A DNA stretch of 64,000 nucleotides from Tolypeutes matacus (GCA_026826555.1 JAKSZT010038599.1:3340434-3404433); one strand, 5' to 3'. Counted from the first letter of the stretch, positions 23,236-37,000 are shown. Numbers and translations: made by a program. The notes: generated from the letters alone by a model not told the origin.

Positions 23236-23633
23236 CACATGGATGAATCTTGAAGACCTTATGTGGAGTGAAGCAATCCAGTCACTGAATGACAAAAATT
23301 ACATCATCTCACTTATATGACTTGAGCAAACTGAGCAGAATCACAGAGCTCAAGTCTGGAAGACAGGTTATCAAGAGATGGAAAGGGAGTAGGGAGTGGT
23401 GAGCTGATGATCAATATGGGCAAAATCTATGATAAGGTGAAAGGGGGTGGTTGGGCAGTGGATGGGTGTGATAGAAGTGCAGTGATGTGATTGTGTTGGA
23501 TGGTGATGGAACGTGAGGGGAAATAGGGTGGGGGGTTGTGTTGGACTCTCCATGAAACTGTGGGGTGGGTTGGAGGAAGGATCAGGTCAACTCTGGGGAT
23601 TTGTAGGTCTATGATTAAAACTACAATGGTGGC

Positions 23634-23962
23634 TGGGGCAGTTTGATATTGTATATGAATTCCAAAAATACATATTGGAATATGTTTGTAAACTGGTCTG
23701 TTCCTCTGGACATATTAGATTATATTGGATTCAGAGCTTTCACTTTTACTTGAAAGAGACAAGCCTTGGGAAGAAAGGAACCCAGGAAGCCTGAACATCG
23801 GCAGCCATCTTGCTCCAACACATGGCAACAGACTTTGGTGAGAGAAGTAACTTACGCTTTATGGCCTGGTAACTGTAAGCTTCTACCCCAAATAAATACC
23901 CTTTATAAAAGCCAACACATTTCTGGTATTTTGCATCAGCGCCCCTTTGACTGACTAATACA
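23634..23962 (+). mobile_element. Solo LTR, internally deleted, with near-perfect 5-bp TSD
   Basis: It starts TGGGGCAGTTTGATATT and ends CTGACTAATACA, with flanks GTGGC (23629-23633) and GAGGC (23963-23967). It shares its two ends with the longer LTR at 39851-40471 (CAGTTTGATA start, CCCCAAATAAATAC near the end) but lacks the middle. It sits inside L1 3'UTR module 1. The 5-bp duplication fits an ERVL-type element. Confidence 0.8.
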
Positions 23963-26361
23963 GAGGCAATGTTCTTTTGGCAAATATGGCAAGGGAGGGT
24001 TACTGTTGCAGGGTGACATGAGTGGGGGAATATGCAGGATAATGTGCACCTGGGACATGCTTCTATGGAAAATGAAAGTGTTCATCTTGTCAAAATGAAT
24101 TATCTCTTTTTTATCACAATAAACAATAAAATATTCAACTCCCATCCTGAGGAGTTCTGCTATGTTCTCAATTAGAGTGGCTAGGATCTCTCAAGAACAT
24201 AGGCAGTACCTATTAAAAGAAAACAGACCAATATGTTAAAACTTTAATATTATTGCATGCAATTATGAACATTATTCTTCAAAAGTTAAAAGTTAGTGGT
24301 TACCATAGGTTATGGGTGTGAGGAAAGAATAGAATAGATGGAACGTAAGACATTTTTAGGCATTGGAATTATTCTGTATGATCTTTCAATGATGGAGCCA
24401 TCATAAATTTTGCCAAAACCCATAAAAGTGTAGGATGCAAAATGTCAGCCATAATGTAATCCATTAACCATGGTTAGTAGCAATGCTTTAATGATTGTAC
24501 ATCAATTGTAACAAACATACCATACACATGTAAAATGTTATTAACAGGTGAATGTGGGTGGGGGGGGTGTTTGGGTATATGGGAATCCCCTATATTGTCT
24601 ATGTAACTTTTCTGTAACCTAAAGCTTCTTTGAAGCTAAAGCAAAAAATAAAAATAAACACACACACCAAAAAACTAGGGAAACATATGGAAGAAATTGT
24701 CATTTTACATAAACTTATGATGATGAAAGACACAATGAAAATTTTTTTGTTTTATTATTTTACTTTATATTATTTTTTATTTTTGTATTTTATTTATTAT
24801 TATTATATTTTCTGACCATTTTTATTTGTTTATTTTTGGACTTTGTTTTATGTGAATTTTTTTATCAAACATGAATCCCAACTGTGGTATGGGAGGATAA
24901 CTGGTGAAGGGTGTCAGTGATGTGGAGATGTGTGGGGAGGGGTTCATCTGAAGCATGCCTCTATGGCATATGAATATGTTTAAGTGGTTATGGGGCCTTT
25001 TCTCAGTGGGTGGAGACCCACAGAAAATCAGGAAGTCTTGCTACATTTTCTAATAGAGTGGCAAAAATCCCCCGAGTACATGGGCAGTGCCTAGCAAAGG
25101 AGAAGAAGCCATTACACCAGGCCCTTGATATTGATGCTTGTACTTATGAAACTTTTCTTGTGAAATTGAAACTCAGCCTAGTAGTATATATTGCTTAAAA
25201 GTTACCTCTTGAAAGCCCCATTGTTGCTCAAATGTGGCCTCTATCTAAGCCAAACTCAGCATAAAAACACACTACCTTTCCCCCACCATGGGGCATGACT
25301 CCCAGGGATGAGCCTCCCTGGCACAAAGGGATTATTACCAAGCACCAAATAGTGATGTTTTTGGGAAAACATATTGGCAAAAAGGGGGAAATATTAAATA
25401 CAAATAAGTTTTTATGGCTAAGAGATTTCAAAGTGAGTCGGGAGCTCTTTCCAGAGATTATGCATATGCAGGTCTCAGCAAGAACTCATGGACTGCCAGA
25501 GTAAACAGTGCCTCAAACAGCAGGTCTCCTGAGGGCTCTAGAGACACCTAGACACCATAGGCAAGGCAGAAAACCCCAGGAATTTGGCATCCTGTCAGTG
25601 GACCTTACTTAGGAATATATGATCCCCAATGTAACAGAGTTAGTCATTTATAATTTCTGTACACGTGGTTCTTATTCCCCAATTATTTGAACCTATAATT
25701 AACACCATGCTCATTAAATATATGTCCCAGAGACTTAAATCTTCACTCTGTTTATTTGCAGTTGAGCCCTGAATCTCAGCAGAGTTGCAACACCTACTCT
25801 CCTGTTCATTGGATTTGTCTAGAACAACTAATAAAAGGATGATGATAGACAATACCCATCCCATAAAACAGTGACTATCTATAACTGCAAGTAAGACAGT
25901 TACATCCATCTGCCTTATGGGATCTAAGACCCTTCTCAATCAGTAAAAGAGTGGGTATCAACATCCCAAAATCCTTAATATTGACGAATGAACAAATATA
26001 AGGGGAGAATGCAACTATGGACTAAAGTAGACTTATTACTGTTCTAGCAATAGAAGAATTTGTATCATTGATATGAAGGAAGTGGCCACTGGAGTTTCTG
26101 AGGGGTGCAAAAGGGAATAGAGGCCATTATACATTTTGTAAAAACTTATGAAATTGTGGAATGCAATGTGTAACCTGTTGTGTATAGTCCATCATTACTA
26201 TCAATGCTTCTATATGCTTTCATCAATTACAACAATGTAAAATACTAATGAAAGATGTTAATTGGGAAAAGTGTGGGAGAGGCAGTGGTTGGGTTTTATG
26301 GAATCCCCTATATTTTTGATATAGCTTCTGTAAAAATTGAAAAATACAAATAAATAAAAGA

Positions 26362-27950
26362 AAACATATTGTAGGCAGTGCTGAGAGGGAAATTTATAGC
26401 CCTCAATGCTTACATTAAAAGAGAACAAAGAGCTAAAATTGAAAATCTAACTGCACACCTGAAATTACTTGAAAAAGAACAGCAAACTAATCCCAAACCA
26501 AGTCAAAAGAAAGAAATAGTAATGATTAGAGCAGAAATAAATGAAATTGATAACAAACAAAACCAAAAGTTGGTTCTTTGAGATTATCAACAAAATCAAC
26601 AAACTCTTAGCTAGTCTGACAAAGAAAAAAGAAAGAAGATGCAATAAATATAATCAGAAATGATATCTGTAGGAATTCACTGATCTGCAGAAATAAGACA
26701 GATTGTAAGAGGATGACTATGAACAACTCTATGCCAAAAAGCTAGACAAAATAGGCAAACTCCTAGAAACACACGAACAACCTACACTGACCCTAGAAGT
26801 AGAAGACCTCAACAAACCAATCACAAGTAAAGAGATTGAAATAGTCATCAAAAACCTCCCAAGATGAAAAGCCCTGGAACAGATGGCTTAACAGGTGAAT
26901 TCCACCAATCATTCAAAGTCGATTTAATACCAATCTTGCTCAAGACCTTCCGAAAAATGAACAAGAAAGAATGTTGCCAAACTCATTCTATGAAGCGAAC
27001 ATCATCTAAATACCAAAACCAGATAAATATACTATGAAAAACAAAGTAATAAGACAAAATTTAATTTAAAAAAAGGTACTAAAAGATGAAAATTACAGAC
27101 CAATTTCTAATGAATATAGAAGCAAAGATTCTCAAGATAACACTTGCAAACCAAATGCAGAAGCACATCAAAAGAATTATACACCATGATCAAATGAATT
27201 TTATCCCATGTATGCAAGGGTGGTTCAACACAAGAAAACAATTAGTACAACAAATGACATTAATAAACTGAAGAAGAAAAAACACATGATCTTCTCAATT
27301 GATGCAGAAAAGTCATTTGGCAAAATACAGCATCCTCTCTTGATAAAAACACTCCAACAGATAAGAATAGAAGGATGCTTTCTCAATATGGTAAAGCGCA
27401 TATATAAAAATCCTACAGCTACCACTGTATTCAATATTGAAAAACTGAAAGCTTTCCCACTGAGATCAGAGACAAGACAAGAATGCCCTCTGTTGAAACT
27501 GTTATACAGTATTGTTCTAGAAGTCCTAGCTAGAGCAATTAGGGTAGATAAAGAAATAAAAGACACCAAAATAGGAAAGGAAAGAGTTAAATTTCTCTAT
27601 TTGCTGATAATATGATTCTATATTTAGAAAACCTTTTAAGAATCTACAACTAAGCTAGTAGAACTAATAAAGAAGTTCAGTAAAGTGGTAGGATACAAGA
27701 TTAATATGCAAAAATCAATAGCATTTCCATATAATACTGATGAGCAATCTGAGGAAGAAATCAGGGAAAAAAGTCCCATTTATAATGGCAACTAAAAGAA
27801 TCAAATATACAGAATAAACTTAACCAAGGACATAAAGGACCTATATTCAGAAAACTGCAAGAACTAAAAGAAACTGAAGAAGACTGAAATAAATGGAAAG
27901 ACATTCTGTGTTCATGGTCAGGAAGAATAAATATCATTAAGATATGTGTC
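26362..27950 (+). pseudogene. L1 ORF2 remnant, reverse-transcriptase part
   Basis: It continues the old ORF2: GKFIALNAYIKRE at 26385, then NPK-SQKKEIVMIRAEINE, a GPxxFT-like region near 26875 and RT motif A region IFSIDAEKSF (about 27295). The catalytic FADD box reads FADN (about 27600) and is out of frame with the preceding part. The remnant ends at ATATCATTAAGATA next to the inverted L1. Confidence 0.85.
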
Positions 27951-30900
27951 CTCCCTCCCTTCAGAATGTCTGGTGACCATGGCCCTTATATCAATGTTAA
28001 AAGTAATTCCATTACTATAGTAATAAGTCTAATTTAATCTGTAGTTGTATTCCTTCCTTATATTTGTTTATTCCCCAATCTTGAGGATTTGGGGATGTGG
28101 ATGCTAACTCTGTTTCTCATTGAGAGGGGGCTTAGATCCTATGGGGCAGATGGCTAGAACTGTCTTCCTAGCAGTTGTAGATACTTTTTGGTTTTTCAGA
28201 TGTGTGTTTTCCATCATCATTCTATTGTTAGTTGTCCTGAGTGAGTCCAGTGAACTGGAAAGTAGGTGTTGGTTGGAACTATGCTGAGATTCAGGACTCA
28301 ACTAGCATATAATCAGCCAGAAGATTTAAATATCTAGGGCACATATTTAATGGGATAGTGCTACTTCTATGTTCATATAAAATGGGCATAAGAAGCATGT
28401 GTAGGAAAATTATAAATGAGTCTAACTCTGATACATTGTGGGGGGGATATGTTATCATATATTCCAAGGTAAGGCCCACTGACAGGTTGCCAAATTCCTG
28501 AGGCTGTCTGTGCTGCCTATAGTGTCTAGATGTCCCTAAAGACCTCCAGAGCCACCCTACTTGAGGCACTGTTTACTGTGAGATCCTCATGAGACATGCA
28601 TAAGCATAAGCTCTGGAATGGTCTCCTGACTCACTTTGAAATCTCTTAGCCACGAAAACTCATTTGTATTTAATATTTCCCCCTTTGGTCAAGGTCTTTT
28701 TTCCAAATGCATCTCTAGTTGTCACTTGTTAATAAGCCCTTGGTGCCAGGGAGGCTTTTCCCCAGGAGTCATGCCCCACACCGGGGTGGGGGGAAGGAGT
28801 AGGGTGGAGTGAGTTATTGCTGATTTGGGCTTAAAGAGAGGCCAGATTTGAGAAAGAAGGAGGCTTTCAGGAGGTAATTCTTAGGCAGTATATAATAATA
28901 GTCTAAGATTCAATTTCACAAGAAAAGTACAGACATCAATATCAACCTCCTAGCATATTGGTCTGTTCTCCTTCACACGGCATTGTCTATGTACTCTAAG
29001 GATTTTTGTAACTCTATTAGAAAATGAAGGAGGACTTCCCAGGATGGGAATTCAATATTCTTTTGGTTATTGTGTGTGTCTCCACCCACCAAGATGCGCC
29101 CCATGATGACTTTGAACACATACATATCCCATAGAGGCATGCCCCAGGTGTACCCTCCTCACATCTTCCCCCACCACTGACACCTCACACCAGGGATCTT
29201 CCCCTGCCACAGTTGCAACCCTTCTGCAATCCAAAATCTCCTCAAAAACAATGCAAAATAATAAAAATAATAATAATAATAATTGAAGGTAGCAAAGAAA
29301 ATACAATAGAAAAAATTTTTGCATTGTGTCTTTCATCACCATATGATCAGTTGTCTTTTATGAACGGTGACAAATTTTCTGTATGCCCCCCAATGTCTTA
29401 TTTTTTCACTTTATTTTCAAAGAAGACTTAGGCTACAGAAAAGTCACATAAAAAAATACAGGGGGTTCCCATATACTCCACTGCTTCCCCCTCTCACATT
29501 TTCCCCTATTAATAACATCTTACATGAGTATGGAACATTTGTTACAATGGATGAACAAATATTAATGCATTGCTGTTAACCATGGTCAATGGTTTACATT
29601 ATGGTTTACATTTTACACCATTCCTTTCACAGGTTTTGACAAAATGTATAATGGCTTGTATCTTTCATTGGAAAATCATGCAGAATAATTACAATGTCCC
29701 CAAATTACCCTGTGCTCCATCTATTCTTCCCTCCCACTCCCTTCCAAACATATGGTAACCACTATGTTGCAATTTTTTAAGATTAAGGTTCATAGTTATA
29801 TGCATTAATATTGAGGGCTTGACCTTTGGTCTGTTTTCTTTTATTAAGCACTGCCTATGTACTCAAGAGGTTTTTACCCCTCTAATTGAGAACATACAGG
29901 ACTCCCTGGATGTAAGTTTAATATGTTCTTGTTTATTATGTGGGTCTCCACCTACTGAGATAACACCCTATCACAAGATGAAAATAGAAGCATGTCCCAG
30001 GTATACCCTATCCCACATAGGTATACCTGACACCCTGCACCAGTAACCCACCCCTGCCATATTTACCAAATGAACATTCCCACCGTTGTAGTTTTAATCA
30101 CGGACCTACAAAATCCCAGAATTCACCTGTTCCTTCTTCCAGTCCTACCCCATTTCCATGGATAGTCCAACCCAACCCCCTTACCCTATCCCTCACATTC
30201 CAGCAGTATCAACCCCACTCACATCACTGTACCACTATCACACCTGTCCACTGCCAAACCACCCCTTTCCACCTTATCATAGTTTTGCCATATTGAGCAT
30301 TAGCTCATCACCTTCTACTCACTTTCTGTCTCCTGATAACCTGTATTCCAGACTCTAGCTCTAAGAGTCTAGGTCATGTAATATTTGTCATTCAGTGACT
30401 GGATTACTTCACTCCATATAAGGTCTTCAAGATTCAGCCATGTTGTCCCATGTGTTAAGACTGCATTCCTTCTTACAGCTGAATAATATTCCATTGTATA
30501 TATATACCACAATTTGCCCATACATTCATTTGTTGGTGGACACTTGGGTTGCTTCCAACTTTTGGCAATCATGAATAATTCTGCTGTGAACATTGATGTT
30601 ATATATCTTTTCATTTCCCTGCTTTAAATTCTTCTGGGTATATCTCCAGAAGTTGGATTGCCATATCACATCATATTTCTAGTTACCTTCCTGAGGAACT
30701 GCCAAATCACCCTCCATAATGGTTGCATCATTCTACATTTCCATTTGCAGGGGATGAGGGTTCCCTTTCCTCCACATCCTCTCCAATACTTGCAGTTCTC
30801 TGTTTTTTAATATCTACCAGTCTAATAGTTGTAAGATGATATCTCATTGTAGTTTTGATTTGCATTTCCCTAATAGCTAGTGATCTTGAGCATCTTTTCA

Positions 30901-31186
30901 TGTGTTCTTTAGGCATCCAAATTTCTTCTTAGGAAAAGTGTCTATTCAAGTTTATTGCCCCCTTTTTAAATGGGTTGCTTGTCATTTATTTTTGAGATGC
31001 AGGATTTCATTATAAATGCTGGATATTAAACACTTATCAGGTAAATGTTTACCAGATATTTTCTCCCATTGAATAGATTGCTTTTTCACATACCTGACCA
31101 GCTCCTTTGAAACATGAAAGTATTCAGTTTGGAGGAGGTCCTATTTATCTATATTTTCATTCACTGCTCATGCTTTGGATGAAATG
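27951..31186 (-). mobile_element. Old L1, 3' part (continues at 38221-39707), truncated in 3'UTR module 2
   Basis: On the minus strand the ORF2 C-terminal region (from 31186) runs to the stop near 30369, then 3'UTR module 1 (about 30365-29420) and module 2 (about 29345-27951). The coding remnant at 30369-30614 reads WKQPKCPPTNE and YYSAVRRNAVLTHGTTW, the L1 C-terminal signature. Its 5' end at 31186 matches where the L1 piece at 38221 stops, so the two were one element before the L1 at 31187-38209 inserted. Module 2 is cut short at 27951. Confidence 0.82.
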
Positions 31187-31239
31187 TTTTTTTGTTTTGT
31201 TTTGTCTTGTGTTTTTTGTGATACCAACTACTTCTATTT

Positions 31240-32945
31240 ATTTTTTAATATAATTTTTATTTATTTTTAAAAATATATTTAGATTATGCAAATGTTACAT
31301 AAACAATATAGGGGATTCCCTTATACCCTGCTCCCCACACTGCCCATATTTACTCATATTAACAACATCGTTCATTAGTGTGGTACATTCATTGCAATTG
31401 ATGGACACATTTTGGAGCATTGCCACTAAGCATGGATTATAGTTTACATTGTAGTTTACACTCTCTCCCACACAATTCTGTAGGTTATGGCAAGATACAT
31501 AATGGCCTGTATCTGTCATTATAATGCCATTCAGGACAATTCCAAAGTCCCAAAAATGCCTCTGTATTACACCTGTCTTCCCTCTCCCTGACATCAGAAC
31601 TTCCAGTGGCCACTGCCTCCAAATAAATGATATAATTTCTTCCATTGCTAGGATCATGATAAGTCTATAGTAGAATGCCAGTAAGTCCACTCTAGTCCAT
31701 AGGTCATTCCCCAATCCTGAGGATTCTGGGATGGTGATGTCCATTCCACCTCTGAGAGGAGGCTTGAGTCCCATATGGCCAATGGATAGGACTCTCTTGC
31801 TTGCAGTTTTAGACTCTCTCAGTTCCTTGGTATGGTGTTTGTCCATCATCATCTCCTTGTTAGTTGTCCTGGGTGGGTCCAATGAACTGGAGAGTAGGAG
31901 TTGAAACTCCTTTGAGTCTCAGGGCCTAGTGGGCACATGGACAGCCCAGAGATTCAAGTTTCTTGGACATACACCTACCAACTCCAGGGAAACCACAACC
32001 GCATCCCCCTCTGTCACACTGGAGAGCATAAATACCAAAATAGGGCCCACTGGCAAGGCATAAAGCTCCTGAGCTATCTGCGCTGACCATAGTGCCTAGG
32101 TGTTTCCAGAGCCCTCAGGAGCCCCACTATCTGTGGTAGTGTCTAATTTGGCAGTCAATGAGATCCTACTGAGACATGCATAAGTGTAACCTCTGGAATG
32201 ACCTCCTGACTCACTTTGAGGTCTCTTAGCCAAATTAACTCATTTGTCTTTACATTTTTCCCCTTTTGGCCAAGGTCTTTTTTCAGTTGCATTGCTAGTT
32301 GGTGCTTGGTAGTAATCCCTTGGTGCCAGGGAGGCTTATTTCTGGGAATCCTGTTCCATGCTGGGGGGAAGTTATTGCATTTATATGCTGAATTTGTCTT
32401 AGAGAGAGGCCACAAGGTGAGCAACAAGGTGGTTCTCAGGAGGTAACTCTTAGGCACCCTATAATACTAGGCTAAGTGTCAATTTCAAGCATAAAGGTTC
32501 ATAAGTGCAGTCCTCAGTATCAAGGGACCATCAATGGACCATCCTCCTTTACTAGCCATTGCCTCTATACTTGGGGGATTCTTGCTGTTCCATTAGAGAA
32601 TGTGGCAGAGCTCCCCAGGATGGGAATTCAATATTCTTTCAGTTTTTGTGTGAATCTCCACCCACTGTGACAATGCCCAATGAACATTCCAACACATTTG
32701 TATGCCTTATATGTATTCTCAGGTGAACCTTACCCATGTATCCCCCATCACTGACACCCCACACAAATGATCCTCCCCTGATATAGTTGTAACTCTTCTG
32801 TGATCCAAAACTTCTTCAAAAATGAAGCCAATAAAATAGCCAAATAAAATTAATAAGAAAATGAAATAACAATAAGAAATAAAATATTTTAAATTAAAAT
32901 AAATTTTTAAAAATTTGGGATAATAATAAATAATGACAAAATGTC
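31240..32945 (-). repeat. L1 3'UTR module 2 (example copy), longer homologue of module 1
   Basis: It repeats the order of module 1: AATTCCCATCCTGGGGAG (about 32625), GAATCCCCTATATTG at the end (about 31310), with roughly 0.7 kb of extra sequence between. It also occurs at 27951-29345 (minus) and 24690-26361 (plus), always directly after module 1. A frame of 195 codons (31882-31295) starts at TTG, not ATG, and encodes nothing I recognise. Confidence 0.65.
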
Positions 32946-33034
32946 AAAAAAAAATTTGGACATTTTGCCTATCATCACTGTAAGATCTGTTGTCCTGTAT
33001 ACAGTGACATTTTCTTCCATTTTTTTTCCCCCAG

Positions 33035-34030
33035 TGTCTTACTTTTTTCATTTTGTTTTCAGAGAAGTTTTTAGGTCACAGCAAAGTTATATACAGAATA
33101 CAGGGGACTCCCATATTCCCAACATCCTCCTTCTTTTCCACCTTCCACTATTAATAACATTTTATATGTGGATGGTACATTTGTTACAACTGATGTACAA
33201 ATATTGAAACATAGCTACCAAACATGGTCAATGGTTTACATTATGATTTACATTTTGGATGATACTCTTTTATAAATTTTGATGAAACTTAACATGTCTT
33301 GTATCCATCATTGCAAAATCATGTAGAACACTTCCATTGCCCTCAAAATGCTGCCTGTTCTATCTATTCTATTCCTCCCTCCTCTTCCCCTCAGGACTCA
33401 TGTCAACCAACAGGCTTCACTCTTTGCAGGACCAGATTCATAGTTTCTTGCAACAACAATAAGGGCTTGACACACTAGTTTGTCCTCCACTTGAGAGACA
33501 GCCCCCCTTCTATTTGAGAATATAGCAGACCTCCCCAGAATGGGAGTCCAACACCTTCCTATTCATTATGTGGGTCTACCCACTGATATAACACACTATG
33601 TCAAGATGAACACTCACACACTCCATAGAAGCCTTCCCTGGGTATATCCTGTCCCAAATGCCCCCCAAATCCAATGCCCTAAACCAGTAACCCTATCTTG
33701 CTCTATTGCCAAAAAGCATTCCCAACAGGATAGTTTCAACCATGTACCCACCAATCCCCAGTGTTCACCTGCTCCCTCCCCAACCCTCCCCACAGTTTCA
33801 TGGAAATCAAATCCACCCTCCACACCCTACCCCCCTGATATGCCTGTGCCACCTAACCCAATAGTATCACTGTGCCACTGTCAGGTTGCTCCACAGCACA
33901 ACTACACACTTCCACCTTATCATAGATTTTTCCCTTATGGGCATTGGCTCACAACTTTCTTCTCCCTTTCTATTTCCTGTAAACCTGTCATCCAGACTCT
34001 AGCTCTGTGAGTCTTATCAATTCACTTAAT
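33035..34030 (-). repeat. L1 3'UTR module 1 (example copy)
   Basis: It runs from the ORF2 stop to a GGGAGTCCCC-TGTATT ending followed by ACTTTGCTGTGACC and an A-rich stretch. It shares its proximal blocks (a CTCCCAT-TGGGGAG block near 33540) and distal end with module 2. The same module occurs at about 29420-30365 (minus) and 23240-24650 (plus). Confidence 0.7.
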
Positions 34031-37000
34031 TCATATCAGTGAGGTCATGTAATATTTGTCCTTCAGTGCCTGCCTTGCTTCACTCAACCTAAGGTCTTCA
34101 AGATTCATCCATGTTATCCCATGTATTAATATTGTATGTCTTCTTACAGCTGAGTAATATTCCATTGTATGTGTATACCACAATTTGTTTATCCATTCAT
34201 CTGTTGAAGGGCATTTGGGTTGATTCCTACTTTTGGCAATAGTGAATAATGCTGCTATGAACATTAATGTGCATATATCTCTTTGTGTCCTTGCTATCAA
34301 TTCTTCTGGGTATATACCCAACAATGGAATTGCTGGATCATATGGAAGTTCTATATTTAATTTTCTGAGTAACCACCATACTGTCCTCCACAATGGCTGC
34401 ACCATTCTACATTTCAACAGAAGAGGATGAGCATTCCCATTCCTCTGCATACTCTCCAATACTTGTAGTCCTGTTTTTTAATAGCCACCAGTCTAATGGG
34501 TGTAAGATGATATATCATTGTAGTTTTTATTTGCATTTCTCTAATAGGTAGTGATGTTAAGTATCATTTCATGTGCTTTTTAGCCATTTATATTTCTTCT
34601 TTGGAGAAGTGTCTGTTAAAATCACTTGCCTATTTCTTAAAGGGGTTTTTTGTCTCTTTATTTTCGAGGTGTAGGATTTCTTTATATATGCAGGATATTA
34701 GGCCCCTATCAGATATATGGTTTCCAAATATTTTCTCCCATTGAGTAGGCTGCCTTTTCACTTTCTTGACAAACTCCTTAAAGGTGCAAACATTTTTAAT
34801 TATGAGGAGGTGCCATTTATCTATTTTTTTTTCACTGCTCATTCTTTGCGTGTGAAGTTCATGAAATCATTTCTTATTACAAGATCCTGTAGCTGCTTCC
34901 CTACATTATCTTCCATGGTCTTCATGATCTTGGCTCTTATATTTAAATATTTGAGCCATCTTGATTTAATTTTTATATAAGGTGTGAGATGGTTTTCAAT
35001 TCTCATTCTTTTGTATATGGATATCCAGTTCTCCAAGCACCATTTGCTGAAGAGGTCATTCTCTTCTATTTGAATGGGCTTGGTGGCTTTGTCAAATATC
35101 AGTTGACTCTATATGTGAGGGTCTATATCAGAAGTCTCAATTCAGTTCCATTTTACAGTGTCTTTCCTTGTGCTAATACCATGCAGTTTTGACCACTGTA
35201 GATTTGTAGTATGTTATAAAGTCAGGTAGCATGAGTCCTCTGATTTCACTTTCTTTTTCAATATGACTTTGGCTATTCAGGGACACTCAACCTTCCAGAT
35301 AAATTTCATAGTTTATTTTTTCAATTCAATAAAAAATGCTGTGGTGATTTTTATTGGGATTGAGTTAAATCTGTAGATCAGTTTGGGTAGGATAGACATC
35401 TTAATGATGTTTAGTCTAACTATCCATGAATAGGGAATATTCTTCCATTTATTTAATTGATTTACTTTAACAGTGTTGGGTAGATTTCTGCATATGTAAT
35501 TTACACCTAATTAAATTTATTTTTAGTATTTGATTCTTTTAGTTGCTATTGTAAATGGGATTTTTTTTCTTGATTTCCTCCTCATGTTGCTAGTTATCAG
35601 TGTACAGAAATGCTAATAACTTTGGCACTTTGATCTTATAACCTGCAATTTTACTGACTCATTTATTTTGTAGATTTCTCAGGACTATCTGTGTATAGGC
35701 CCATGATGTCTGCAAATAGTGATATTTTTACTTCTTCCTTTCTAATTTGGATGCCTTTTATATCCTTTTCTTCTTGAAGTGTTCAAGCAATACTTCTAAT
35801 ACAACATTAAATAGGAGCAGTGTAAGTGGTCATCCTGGTCTTGTTCCCAATTTTAGAGGGAAAGCTTTTAAGATTTCTCTATTGACTATGATGTTTGTTG
35901 TGGATTTTTCATATATACCCTTTATCATGTTGGGGAACTTTCCTTCTGTTTCTATCTTTTGTAGTGTTTTTATCAGGAAAGGGTGTTGTATTTTTTTTAA
36001 ATGCTTTTTCTGCATCTACAGAGATGATCATCTGATTTTTTTCTTTCGATCTGTTTATGTGGTGTATTACATTTATTGATTTTCTTATCTTGAACCATCC
36101 TTGCATGCCAGGGATAAAAACCAATTGGTCATGGTGTCTAATTCGTTTGATATGTTGTTGAATACGAATAGCAAGTATTTTGTTGAGGATTTTAGCATCT
36201 TGGTTCATTAGAGAGATTGGTCCATAGTTTTCCTTGCTTGTAGCATCTTTGTTTGGCTTTGGTATTAAGGTGATGTTGGCATCATAGAATGAGTTAGGCG
36301 ATGTTCCCTCCACTTCTATTTTTTGGAAGAGTTTAAGCAGGATTGCTGTTAGTTCTTTCCGGAATGTTTGGTAGAATTCACCTGTGAAGGCATCTGGTCC
36401 TGGGTTCTTCTTAGTTGGGAGGTTTTTGATGACTAATTCTATCTTGTTACTTGTGATTGGTCTGTTAATTTCATCAATTTCTTCTTTCATCAACGTAGGC
36501 TCATTGTGTGTTTCTAGGAATTTGTCCATTTCCTCTAAATAATCCATCCTGTTGGCATATAATTTTTCAAAGTATCCTCTTACTCTTGATTTCTGTGGGG
36601 TCAGTAGTGATATCTCCTTTCTCATTTCTTATTTTGTGTATTTGCATCTTCTCTCTTTTTTTCTTTCTTTGTCTAGCAAATGGTTTGTCAATTTTATTGT
36701 TCTTCTCAAAAACAAGCTTTTGGTTTTGTTCATTTTTTCTAGTGCTTTCTTATTTTATTTCATTTAGTTCTGCTCTAATCTTTGTTATTTCTTTCTTTCT
36801 ACTCTCTTTGGGGTTAGTTTGTTGTTCTTTTTCATAATTACTCCAGATGTGCAGTTAGGTCTTTGATTTTAACTCTTCCTTCTTTTTTAATATAGGTATT
36901 TATGGCTATGATTTTTCTTCTCAGTACAGCTTTTGCTGCATCTCATAGGTTTTGACACACTGTGTTGACTTTTCATTCATTACAAGGTAGTTACTGATTT

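Larger units (their letters stand above)
22779..26361 (+). mobile_element. 5'-truncated L1 with long two-part 3'UTR, inserted in the older L1
   Basis: It begins in the ORF2 C-terminal region at CATCTTACACCTG (same sequence in the L1 near 30840, minus strand). It continues through the QPKCPSTDEY and YYSAVRRNAVLTHG coding remnants (23075-23181), then 3'UTR module 1 (about 23240-24650, containing an LTR) and module 2 (about 24690-26361), ending in an A-rich tail. Old ORF2 sequence resumes at GCAGTGCTGAGAGGG. I find no clean TSD. Confidence 0.8.
19831..27950 (+). mobile_element. Old LINE-1, interrupted by a SINE and by a younger L1
   Basis: In order: an L1 5' region with a GGAAGATGG start near 19840, an ORF1 remnant (20596-21480), an ORF2 endonuclease remnant (21591-22778), an inserted L1 (22779-26361) and an ORF2 reverse-transcriptase remnant (26362-27950). 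A SINE sits in the endonuclease part. Rejoining across the 22779-26361 insert restores the order found uninterrupted in the young L1 (the block near 180-245, minus strand). It ends abruptly in ORF2 against an oppositely oriented L1. The 5' limit is uncertain by tens of bases. Confidence 0.85.

Noticed and set aside
23371..23553. Pro/His/Thr-rich frame, and its mirror at 30158-30358 and 33540-34010
   Set aside because: The three lie in the same place of L1 3'UTR module 1. The pattern follows G-rich repeat sequence, not a protein family.
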